16,099 bases of DNA from the NCBI GenBank assembly GCA_017407885.1, contig JAFQVU010000043.1:1-16099 (forward strand). Direction: 5' to 3'. Numbering within the stretch: position 1 is the first letter of the stretch; each line of letters opens with the position of its first letter. The DNA comes from Clostridia bacterium (lineage in GTDB: Bacteria; Bacillota_A; Clostridia; Oscillospirales; CAG-272). Under the pieces are notes generated by a model. The model was not told where the DNA came from, searched no databases, and worked only from the letters and a program-made list of their open reading frames with translations. Positions 5,715 through 12,989 of the stretch are shown here, piece after piece. The translations under genes were made by a program, and so were the position numbers.

Positions 5715-8276
5715 TTAATCCTTGCAGTCGTACCACGTTTTTCCGACAGCCGCAGAAACCGTCAAAGGTACAGACAGCTCCACACATTTTTCCATCTCGC
5801 GGACAAGCAAATCCCTTGCCGCCTCCGCATCGGATTCAGCCGCTTCGACAATGAGCTCGTCGTGAACCTGAAGTATGAGCTTGGCATCAAGACCGCTTCT
5901 TGTAAGCGCTTCATCAACACGTATCATTGCTATTTTAATTATGTCAGCGGCACTTCCCTGTATCGGGCTGTTCATAGCGACACGCTCGCCAAACTGCTTC
6001 AGCATCTTTTTCCCAGAAGTAAGCTCCGGAATGTTGCGCCTGCGCTCAAACATTGTTGTAACATATCCGTCCGCTTCCGCACGTTTCACAATGTCCGTAA
6101 GATACGCCGCAACTCTCGGATAATTGGCAAGATATGATTCAATGTATTCTGCCGCCTGCTTTTTGGTAACGCCGATATCCTGTGCGAGTGAGAAATCAGA
6201 AATGCCATATACGATGCCGAAATTTACCGCCTTTGCACGCTTTCTCATTTCGCTTGTTACAGCCTCAATCGGTACGCCGAATGCCTGCGAAGCGGTTACG
6301 GTATGAATGTCGATACCGCTCTTGAAAGCGTTTATCATCGTTTCATCACCGGATATGTGAGCAAGCAAACGAAGTTCAATCTGCGAGTAGTCAGCGTCTA
6401 TCAGAACGCGTCCCTCGGAGTTCGGGATAAAGAATCGGCGGAGTTCACGTCCAAGCTCGGTGCGCACGGGGATATTCTGAAGATTCGGTTCAGTTGAGGA
6501 AAGACGCCCCGTCGCGGTTACTGTCTGATTGAAGCTTGTGTGTATACGTCCGTTTTCATCGGCGGCTTTGGCGAGTCCCTCACCGTACGTAGAACGCAAT
6601 TTTTCAAGCTGGCGGTATTCTAAAATATCAGCTACTATCTCGTGATACGGCGCAAGTTTTTCAAGGATATCTGCGCTTGTTGAATAGCTTCCGTTTTTAT
6701 TTTTCTTTCCGTGAGGAAGCCCGAGACGTTCAAAAAGCACCTCTGAAAGCTGAATCGGAGATTTTATGTTAAATTCGCATCCTGCGAGGAAATAAATCCT
6801 CTCGGCAAGCTGTTCCGCCGCTTTTTTGAGTGTGTGCGAGAATTCGCCAAGTCCGGCGGTGTCGATTTTGAATCCCGCTTTCTCCATTCGCGCAAGCACG
6901 GCGGCAAGCGGAATCTCTATATCGAACAGTAAAGATTTTTGTCCGCGCTCATTTATAATACGGGAAAGCTCGTCCGAAAGCAGAAGCACGTCGGCTGCAT
7001 CGAATCCCTCGGATGAGTCACCGAGAAACCGCAGCTTCAGTCTCTCCGGCTCAAGATGATTGTCAGTCGGATCTACCACATAAGCCGCAAGCATGATATC
7101 GTAATCGAACAAAAATTCGTGCTCGAGAGAATATTTTGCATACATGGCTTTTGAATCGTAAACATACAGTTTCACACCGCGCTTGTGAAGCGAGATAAGC
7201 AGGTCACGCAAGTCATCCGACTCTGCTGTATATACATGCTTCTTATCGGAAGAAAAGCTAACTTTATCTCCGAGATATACCGCAAGACATTCGCCGTGTG
7301 AAAGTGCAGATTCAGCCGCCGCCTCAAGTGACTCACATGCAATGGTACAGCGCTCTTCAGAACAGTCGGAGTCAACACTTGCGGATTCAGCACACGCACA
7401 TGCGTTCTCCAAATCGAACCGCTTTATAAGCGCGGAAAATTCGAGTTTCGTGAACAGCTCGAGAAGCTCACCGCGAGCCGCCTCGGCGCGTTCACATCTG
7501 CCATCAATATCGTCGAGACTCACACCTATCGGTGCATCCTTGACGATGGTAGCAAGCAACTTCGACATATAAGCGGAATCTTTGCCGTCAGCAAGCTTCT
7601 GCCGCTGTCCTGCTTTGATTGTAGGACTGTCGAGATTTGCATATACACCGTCAATGTCCGAGAACTCGGAAATGAGTTTAAATGCCGTCTTTTCGCCAAT
7701 TCCGGGGACACCAGGAATGTTATCCGAGCTGTCGCCCATCAGAGCCTTCACATCCACAAAATGGTCCGGTGTGATACCGTATGTTTCCGTAAATTTCGCA
7801 GTATCAAACGACAAAGTATCGCTGTTTGTCGCAAGGAGAACGGTAACATTTTCATCTATAAGCTGAAGCGAATCTCGGTCTCCGGTGAGAACATATGCGC
7901 GCTCGCCGGCATCCGATGCAAGCTTTGCTACAGTACCGAGAATATCGTCCGCCTCATACCCTTCGAGAGTGAGTACACGCGCTCCCATTGCCTCGGCGCA
8001 TTTTTTTGCAAACGGAAGCTGCATGGCAAGCTCCTCAGGCATACCCTTTCGGGTTGCCTTGTACCCGTCAAACTTTTTGTGTCTGAAGGTAGGCGCACGC
8101 ATATCGAACGCCACAGCAAAGCCATCCGGATTGACCGCTTCGAGGTTCCTACGCAGAATATTTACAAAGCCGTAAACGGCATTTGTATGAAGTCCCTCTC
8201 GTGTAGTGAGCGGACGTATACCGTAAAACGCACGATTTAAGATGCTGTTGCCGTCAACGGCAAGAAAGGTTTTCAT
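5715..8276 (-). CDS. polA: DNA polymerase I
   Basis: 853 residues with three domains. The N-terminal 5'-3' flap nuclease (1-290) has its acidic residues: D8, FDMR (57-60), EGYEADD (105-111), TGDRDS (131-136) and GDSSDNIPGVPGIGEK (181-196). The middle domain (about 305-470) has the place of the 3'-5' exonuclease but not its residues: there is no DxE motif and the exo II NxxxD is absent (KLYVYDSKAM, 369-378), so proofreading is probably lost, as in Bacillus-type Pol I. The polymerase domain has motif A DADYSQIELR (627-636, catalytic D629), motif B RKRAKAVNFGIVYG (678-691) and motif C QVHDE (803-807). It acts in Okazaki-fragment maturation and repair. It has its own promoter at 8330-8358 and AAGGAG (8292-8287) 10 nt before the ATG. 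Confidence 0.97.
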   Translation of the reverse strand: MKTFLAVDGNSILNRAFYGIRPLTTREGLHTNAVYGFVNILRRNLEAVNPDGFAVAFDMRAPTFRHKKFDGYKATRKGMPEELAMQLPFAKKCAEAMGARVLTLEGYEADDILGTVAKLASDAGERAYVLTGDRDSLQLIDENVTVLLATNSDTLSFDTAKFTETYGITPDHFVDVKALMGDSSDNIPGVPGIGEKTAFKLISEFSDIDGVYANLDSPTIKAGQRQKLADGKDSAYMSKLLATIVKDAPIGVSLDDIDGRCERAEAARGELLELFTKLEFSALIKRFDLENACACAESASVDSDCSEERCTIACESLEAAAESALSHGECLAVYLGDKVSFSSDKKHVYTAESDDLRDLLISLHKRGVKLYVYDSKAMYAKYSLEHEFLFDYDIMLAAYVVDPTDNHLEPERLKLRFLGDSSEGFDAADVLLLSDELSRIINERGQKSLLFDIEIPLAAVLARMEKAGFKIDTAGLGEFSHTLKKAAEQLAERIYFLAGCEFNIKSPIQLSEVLFERLGLPHGKKNKNGSYSTSADILEKLAPYHEIVADILEYRQLEKLRSTYGEGLAKAADENGRIHTSFNQTVTATGRLSSTEPNLQNIPVRTELGRELRRFFIPNSEGRVLIDADYSQIELRLLAHISGDETMINAFKSGIDIHTVTASQAFGVPIEAVTSEMRKRAKAVNFGIVYGISDFSLAQDIGVTKKQAAEYIESYLANYPRVAAYLTDIVKRAEADGYVTTMFERRRNIPELTSGKKMLKQFGERVAMNSPIQGSAADIIKIAMIRVDEALTRSGLDAKLILQVHDELIVEAAESDAEAARDLLVREMEKCVELSVPLTVSAAVGKTWYDCKD

Positions 8277-8329
8277 AGCTGTTTATCTCCTTTTTCGGCA
8301 CTAAAGCTCTGAAATTCAAGTTTAAGAAT

Positions 8330-8358
8330 ATTATACCACAAAACAAATGTTTTGTCAT
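8330..8358 (-). promoter_or_regulatory. sigma-A promoter of polA
   Basis: On the minus strand ATGACA (8358-8353) is followed after 17 bp by TATAAT (8335-8330), with an extended -10 TGG. Start of transcription is expected near 8323, giving a leader of about 45 nt. The spacer contains an 18-bp palindrome (8338-8355), described separately, that reaches into the -35 box. Confidence 0.8.
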
Positions 8359-8380
8359 CACTTTTCAAAATATTTTGTCA
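8338..8380. promoter_or_regulatory. palindromic operator candidate in the polA promoter
   Basis: ACAAAACA-AA-TGTTTTGT (8338-8355) is an 8+8 inverted repeat lying between and over the -35 and -10 boxes of polA. A perfect 12-bp palindrome CAAAATATTTTG (8366-8377) and the arms TTTTGT-C-ACAAAA (8373-8385) follow. TTTTGTCA occurs twice, 23 bp apart (8350-8357 and 8373-8380), close to two helical turns. A repressor bound here would block polA transcription directly. The regulator is not identifiable, and AT-rich DNA can make such repeats by chance. Confidence 0.4.
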
Positions 8381-8447
8381 CAAAAACAATATTAACAGCT
8401 CGTTCACAAATAAGACATAGTATATACGCTTATAAGTTAATATTTTT

Positions 8448-8456
8448 TGTTATAAT
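8448..8456 (+). promoter_or_regulatory. extended -10 promoter for the plus-strand operon
   Basis: TGTTATAAT is a perfect extended -10 (TGnTATAAT). The matching -35 region (around 8428-8433, GCTTAT) is poor, as is common with an extended -10. Transcription would start near 8463, about 33 nt before the ATG at 8496, after a good AAAGGAG (8482-8488). Confidence 0.65.
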
Positions 8457-8495
8457 ATTATAGTTATTATAAAAATTACGGAAAGGAGTGCTCGT

Positions 8496-9782
8496 ATGCC
8501 TCAGACACCGGTCAGGCACACTGCCCCAAATCCTCCGGATACAGTTACAAGTCAAGCAAAGACAAAACCTGCTCTTGATCCATATTACAGTGCGGTCTCG
8601 GAAAAATTCCGCATTGCAAAATATATAACAGTTATCCTGCTCGTTGTATTTCTTCTCTTCTCTTTTGCATTCATGAGAAGCGACATAACGCTCGAAAATC
8701 TACGGTATCTTTTGAAGTTTATCAGCTTCACGAATACCGAAACATCAATAACCGCCGCAAAAATCAATTATGCCTCGGGAGATCCCAACCGACTCGACCT
8801 CTTCATCGGCGATCTCTGTACTCTTTCTCCCGAAGGATATGCGCTGTACGATTCGCGCGGAAATCAAATTATGGCAGAGGATATCAAGTATTCCTCGCCT
8901 GTTCTAAAAACAAGTTCCAAATTCGCGCTTTGCTACGATCTTGACAGTACATCGTTTACTGTTCTCAATACATTTGCAAAGCTTTATGAAGGAACAAGCG
9001 AATACCGCATAACCGACGGAACCATTGCAGATGACGGTACATTCGCAATCGCATCCTCATCACGCGAATACCGAACCGCGATCACGCTCTACAGCAGTGA
9101 TTTCAAGCCAATAACAAGGATTTATAAAAATGATCACTTGATGGGGCTTGAGATGAAAGCGGACGGAACACAGCTTGCCGTCATGACATCCGGTGCGGCA
9201 GACGGTAAATTTTTCACCAATATTGAGCTTGTTGTCCCCGGTACCGATACAATTCTTGCGTCAAAGAAACTAAGCGGTCTCGGATATTCGTTTTATTATA
9301 CTGATACCGGCTTTGCAGTCATCACGGATGAAGGAATACATTTCCTTGACAGTGCTTTTGAAATACTCACCTCGGTCGAACATCCGTCGCAAATAGCAAT
9401 GTCGAGTTCTTCGGGGAAATATATTAGCATCGTATACTCAAACGGAATTATCGGAAACAACTATACCCTCCGCGCCTACGACACATCAGGACGTCTTGCT
9501 TACAGCGGCGAATTCAACGGAAAACTGGTAGGAATTGATTCAGACGAGAGCGGAGATTACATATTCATTCTGACCGGTACGACTTTAAGCCGCATAAATC
9601 TTGTGAACAAAAAGATTGCTGTGACCGAGGTAAGTTCAGATGCAATTGACATTCTTGTTCCGGAATACGATAGGGTTCTTGTTGCTCTGAAAAATTACGC
9701 GCTGACGTACGAGCTTGCCTCACTCAAAGAAGTATATTATGACCGTGCAAATGGTGATAGTGCTGACACATCAGAAAACTAA
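8496..9782 (+). CDS. membrane-anchored DUF5711-like protein
   Basis: 428 residues. A polar, proline-rich cytoplasmic tail (1-38) is followed by one transmembrane helix (about 41-60, ITVILLVVFLLFSFAFM). The rest is a large extracytoplasmic domain made of repeated short beta-strand units such as LCTLSPEGYALYDSRGNQIM, GTFAIASSSREYRTAITLYSS and GKYISIVYSNGIIGNNYTLRAYD. These look like blades of a beta-propeller. I recognise the overall pattern as DUF5711-like, a family without known function found in Clostridia; the assignment is by pattern only. The ATG has AAAGGAG 7 nt upstream. It is the first gene of the plus-strand set and is followed by cvpA, which suggests a shared role at the cell envelope. 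Confidence 0.7.
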   Translation: MPQTPVRHTAPNPPDTVTSQAKTKPALDPYYSAVSEKFRIAKYITVILLVVFLLFSFAFMRSDITLENLRYLLKFISFTNTETSITAAKINYASGDPNRLDLFIGDLCTLSPEGYALYDSRGNQIMAEDIKYSSPVLKTSSKFALCYDLDSTSFTVLNTFAKLYEGTSEYRITDGTIADDGTFAIASSSREYRTAITLYSSDFKPITRIYKNDHLMGLEMKADGTQLAVMTSGAADGKFFTNIELVVPGTDTILASKKLSGLGYSFYYTDTGFAVITDEGIHFLDSAFEILTSVEHPSQIAMSSSSGKYISIVYSNGIIGNNYTLRAYDTSGRLAYSGEFNGKLVGIDSDESGDYIFILTGTTLSRINLVNKKIAVTEVSSDAIDILVPEYDRVLVALKNYALTYELASLKEVYYDRANGDSADTSEN

Positions 9783-9791
9783 AAGGAGATA

Positions 9792-9915
9792 GCGTGAAAA
9801 ATAAATTTTCACGCAACGAATTTTTGTCTTTGTCGGCTTCGCCGCCAATTTCGCAGGCGAAAACCACAAAAATATCGACAAGTTAGGAAGTCTTTGCTTT
9901 ACAAAGACATGGTGA
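9792..9915 (+). repeat. multi-hairpin intergenic element, copy B
   Basis: Hairpin I GCGTGAAAA/TTTTCACGC (9792-9800 with 9806-9814) starts 9 nt after the upstream stop codon. An outer 8-bp stem ATTTTTGT/ACAAAAAT (9820-9827 with 9866-9873) encloses hairpin II CGGC/GCCG (9834-9837 with 9841-9844) and hairpin III TTTCGC/GCGAAA (9849-9854 with 9857-9862). Hairpin IV GTCTTTG/CAAAGAC (9890-9896 with 9902-9908) is preceded by GAAG and followed by ATGGT. From the shared ATAAAT in loop I to the shared GAAG before hairpin IV is 86 nt here and 88 nt in copy A (3255-3380). Both copies point in the direction of transcription. An alternative pairing TTGTCG/CGACAA (9830-9835 with 9876-9881) would compete with the outer stem, so two conformations are possible. 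Confidence 0.7.
9794..9886 (+). CDS. possible 30-residue small ORF inside the hairpin element
   Basis: GTG at 9794 follows AAGGAG (9783-9788) at a 5-nt distance, one of the better ribosome binding sites in the window. The frame encodes MKNKFSRNEFLSLSASPPIS and ten more residues, then TAG (9884-9886). The stop overlaps an AGGA that could serve cvpA, so a coupling role is possible. The peptide has no recognisable domain or membrane segment. The matching frame in copy A is also open for 29 codons after the ruvB stop but has no start there. RNA structure explains the conservation better than the peptide, so I treat this as weak. Confidence 0.2.
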   Translation: MKNKFSRNEFLSLSASPPISQAKTTKISTS

Positions 9916-9916
9916 T
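9911..9916 (+). promoter_or_regulatory. ribosome binding site favouring cvpA start at 9921
   Basis: GGTGAT pairs with the ATCACC of the 16S rRNA 3' end and lies 4 nt before ATG 9921. It is also the sequence just after hairpin IV of the repeated element, so the element may have brought part of the translation signal. Confidence 0.45.
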
Positions 9917-9920
9917 TAAT

Positions 9921-10634
9921 ATGAGCCTTATAATCGATTTAATAATAATACTCGCCGCCGTTGCCGCGATTTATCTCGGTATTTCTCGCGGATTTATCCG
10001 CTCGGTAATGCATTTTGCATCCTTGATACTCGCTTTGATTGCTGTATTTCTTTTCACCTCTCCCGTTGCGGCGTGGCTGAACAACAACTTCATTGAAAGC
10101 GGAATCTCGGATATGATTGAGAATTCGCTTTCAGGAATCGTGAGTGCGGGCGAAAACAGTCTCGACATATCAAAGATATTCTCTGACCGTCCCGAAGCCC
10201 TCAATGAAATCGCCGCAAAATTCGGGTGCGACCTTGATGAGCTTGAAGCATATTACAATAACTTTCTCTCCTCGGGTACGGATAGTGAGGCTCTCGGTGA
10301 CCTTTCAGGAAAGATCGCCGCACCAACCTCACATGCAATAAGCAATGTGCTCGCCGCTATTATTGTTTTCATCGCGTCAATGCTGGTTCTTCGGCTTATA
10401 ACTTTCATTCTCGACATGGTATTCCGTCTTCCGGTACTCGACAAGCTCAACAAGTTTTTGGGACTCCTATTTGGGATCGGAAGCGCTGTTATCACTTCGT
10501 GGGTAATCGCTAATATATCTGTCGGACTTATATCCGCATTTGAGTCGATAAACGGAGAGATATTCAATCAGTCCGTAATCGACGGATCTATAATTTTACG
10601 ATTTTTATACAACAACAGCCTGATATTATTTTAA
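9921..10634 (+). CDS. CvpA family membrane protein
   Basis: 237 residues from ATG 9921. The N-terminus SLIIDLIIILAAVAAIYLG, then RGFIRSVM (23-30), is the CvpA hallmark. Four hydrophobic segments are visible: about 4-22, 31-52, 141-167 and 177-208. A longer polar loop (53-138) lies between the second and third and is probably extracytoplasmic. CvpA was named for its need in colicin V production in Escherichia coli; its exact role in Bacillota is unknown, with links to envelope integrity. I prefer ATG 9921 because GGTGAT (9911-9916), matching the 16S 3' end, lies directly upstream. ATG 9909 and TTG 9894 are in frame, and TTG 9894 has AGGA (9885-9888) before it, but these extra residues come from the end of hairpin element copy B. 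clpE follows after 42 nt. Confidence 0.85.
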   Translation: MSLIIDLIIILAAVAAIYLGISRGFIRSVMHFASLILALIAVFLFTSPVAAWLNNNFIESGISDMIENSLSGIVSAGENSLDISKIFSDRPEALNEIAAKFGCDLDELEAYYNNFLSSGTDSEALGDLSGKIAAPTSHAISNVLAAIIVFIASMLVLRLITFILDMVFRLPVLDKLNKFLGLLFGIGSAVITSWVIANISVGLISAFESINGEIFNQSVIDGSIILRFLYNNSLILF

Positions 10635-10676
10635 ACTTTAATTATTCGTCAACAACCAAGAAAGGAATCTTTACCA

Positions 10677-12989
10677 ATGGAAATGTGCGCAAGATGCCAT
10701 AAGCGTGTAGCTGTGGTATATGTCACTAAAATCGAAAACGGCGAAACTGTAACCGAAGGCATTTGCTTAAAGTGTGCAAAAGAACTCGGTATCAAGCCGG
10801 TAAACGATATTCTCGAAAAAATGGGGGTTTCCCCCGACTCTATCGACGAGCTTGACCATGAGCTTGAAGATATGGCAGAAAAAATGACCGAGCTTGTTTC
10901 GGCAGAGCCTGACGGCGATGGTGAAGACAGTGCCGGACGTGCGCCGTCTATCAATCTCTCACAGCTTTTCGGAAGCTATGGATTTGGCAAGCCGAAGCAG
11001 GACGGTGATGAGAAAAATCCCCCCAAGCGCGATGATAAACCAAAAGGTGCACCGTCCAAACTCAAGTATCTCACAAACTACTGTAAAAACCTCACCGCAT
11101 CTGCGCGTGACGGAAAGCTTGACCGCATCGTGGGACGCGAGCGTGAGCTTGACCGTGTAATACAGATACTCTCGCGCCGTCAAAAGAACAACCCTTGCCT
11201 TATCGGTGAACCGGGCGTAGGTAAAACCGCTATAGCGGAAGCACTCGCGCTCAAGATTGCCGAGGGTAATATTCCTTCACGTCTTGCTGATAAGCAGGTA
11301 TATCTTGTTGACCTCACCGCGCTTGTTGCAGGCACACAGTTCCGCGGACAGTTTGAATCCCGTATTCAGGGACTCATCGGCGAGGTCAAGGAACAAGGCA
11401 ATGTTATTCTCGTTATTGACGAGGTTCACAATATAGTTGGTGCTGGAGAAGCTGAGGGCGCAATGAATGCCGCTAACATCTTAAAGCCGGCACTCTCTCG
11501 CGGCGAAATTCAGGTCATCGGTGCGACCACCATGAACGAATACCGAAAACACATCGAAAAGGATTCGGCGCTTGAACGCCGTTTCCAACCCGTTATGGTC
11601 AACGAGCCGTCCATTGAGGAGTCCTTTGAGATTATCCGCGGCATCAAGCATTACTATGAAGATTTCCACGGTGTTACAATCAGCGACGATATCGCGCGCC
11701 GTGCTGTTACACTTTCGGAACGTTATATTACAGACCGTTTCCTTCCTGATAAAGCTATAGATCTCATCGACGAAGCCGCGGCTCATGTCTCGCTTGCCAA
11801 TACCGCACTTGACGATTTTAATAAAATTTTGGGTGAGCTTGAAGAAGCACGTACCAAGCTTGAAGCGCTTGAACAAGGTTCTGCGGAACTTCCGGATGAG
11901 GAGCGCTACCGTCAGATAGCCGAGCTTAAGACCGAGGAGATAAAGCTCTCCGAAAAGGCAGATCAGCTTCGTCCCGCAAGTGAGATTAAACCTGCACTCA
12001 CAAACGAGCATCTTGCTGATGTTATCGAGATATGGACCGGTATCCCGGCAACAAGTATTACCGAAAATGAATTCCTGCGACTTGACAAGCTTGAATCACG
12101 TATAAAGATGCATATTATAGGTCAGGATGCCGCTGTCAGCGCAGTTGTACGCGCCATCAAGCGTGGACGCGCAGGTGTAACCTCCAAGCGCAAGCCGGTA
12201 TCGTTTATATTCGCAGGTCCTACGGGCGTCGGAAAAACCGAGCTTGTAAAGACTATTGCACGCGATCTCTTCAATACCCCAGATGCGCTTATTCGCGTTG
12301 ATATGTCCGAATACATGGAGAAGCATGCCGTGTCGAAGATTATCGGCTCTCCTCCCGGATATGTCGGATTTGACGAGGCAGGTCAGCTTACCGAAAAAAT
12401 CCGCCGTCATCCTTATTCCGTGGTACTGCTTGACGAGATTGAAAAAGCGCATCCAGATGTTCTTAATATTCTTTTGCAAATCCTTGATGACGGTAAGATT
12501 ACCGATTCACACGGTCGAGTCGTTGATTTTTCAAATACAATTCTCGTTATGACCACCAATGCAGGCTCATCTGTAGGCTCTGCCCGTGCCGGATTCGGAA
12601 GCGAGGGGGCATCTCTTGCTGAAAACAAGACTGAAAAATCCCTTTCGGAATTTCTGCGTCCTGAGTTTATTAACCGAATTGACGAGATTATCACATTCCG
12701 TCCGCTTGAAGTGGAAGATTTCACACGTATCGCCGCTATTATGCTTGGCGAGCTTCGTGATGCCCTTGCGGAACGTGATATAAAATTCTCATGGACAGAC
12801 GATGCCGCCGCGCTTATCGCGAAGAATTCCTATTCGCGCAAATACGGCGCTCGTAATCTTCGCCGCTATATTCAGACAGAGGTTGAAGATAAACTCGCCG
12901 GAGAGATAATAGCGAGATACGACAGACAACCTTCCCTCGCCGCCCTCAGCGTTAGTGATGATGATGCGCTGACGTTTGATCTCTTATGA
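10677..12989 (+). CDS. ClpE-like Clp ATPase with N-terminal zinc finger
   Basis: 770-residue HSP100 unfoldase. A four-cysteine zinc finger (C4, C7, C30, C33) replaces the double Clp-N repeat of ClpC, which points to the ClpE branch. A charged linker (about 60-127) follows. The first AAA+ module has Walker A GEPGVGKT (177-184) and Walker B VIDEVH (246-251). A short coiled-coil M domain spans about 377-435. The second module has Walker A GPTGVGKT (514-521), [12 protein letters not shown] (558-569), Walker B VVLLDE (582-587) and [10 protein letters not shown] (661-670). AGF (638-640) lies where ClpP-binding ATPases carry their IGF/VGF loop, so partnership with ClpP is likely. Upstream is GAAAGGA (10660-10666). 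No CtsR or CIRCE operator is visible. Its stop overlaps the next ATG by 4 nt. Confidence 0.92.
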   Translation: MEMCARCHKRVAVVYVTKIENGETVTEGICLKCAKELGIKPVNDILEKMGVSPDSIDELDHELEDMAEKMTELVSAEPDGDGEDSAGRAPSINLSQLFGSYGFGKPKQDGDEKNPPKRDDKPKGAPSKLKYLTNYCKNLTASARDGKLDRIVGRERELDRVIQILSRRQKNNPCLIGEPGVGKTAIAEALALKIAEGNIPSRLADKQVYLVDLTALVAGTQFRGQFESRIQGLIGEVKEQGNVILVIDEVHNIVGAGEAEGAMNAANILKPALSRGEIQVIGATTMNEYRKHIEKDSALERRFQPVMVNEPSIEESFEIIRGIKHYYEDFHGVTISDDIARRAVTLSERYITDRFLPDKAIDLIDEAAAHVSLANTALDDFNKILGELEEARTKLEALEQGSAELPDEERYRQIAELKTEEIKLSEKADQLRPASEIKPALTNEHLADVIEIWTGIPATSITENEFLRLDKLESRIKMHIIGQDAAVSAVVRAIKRGRAGVTSKRKPVSFIFAGPTGVGKTELVKTIARDLFNTPDALIRVDMSEYMEKHAVSKIIGSPPGYVGFDEAGQLTEKIRRHPYSVVLLDEIEKAHPDVLNILLQILDDGKITDSHGRVVDFSNTILVMTTNAGSSVGSARAGFGSEGASLAENKTEKSLSEFLRPEFINRIDEIITFRPLEVEDFTRIAAIMLGELRDALAERDIKFSWTDDAAALIAKNSYSRKYGARNLRRYIQTEVEDKLAGEIIARYDRQPSLAALSVSDDDALTFDLL

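Larger units (their letters stand above)
9783..9920. other. 138-bp gap between the DUF5711-like gene and cvpA
   Basis: The gap is almost wholly occupied by copy B of the multi-hairpin element (9792-9915). It also contains a ribosome-binding-site-like AAGGAG (9783-9788) followed by a 30-codon frame starting at GTG 9794. I see no promoter here. Confidence 0.6.

Noticed and set aside
8381..8495. CtsR or CIRCE operator controlling the clpE operon
   Set aside because: No GGTCAAA heptad repeat and no TTAGCACTC-N9-GAGTGCTAA were found here or at 10635-10676.
9894..9920. TTG 9894 as the cvpA start
   Set aside because: It is possible, since AGGA lies just upstream, but the nine extra residues are encoded by hairpin IV of the repeated element. 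The CvpA family normally starts directly at its first helix, as with ATG 9921, which has GGTGAT before it.
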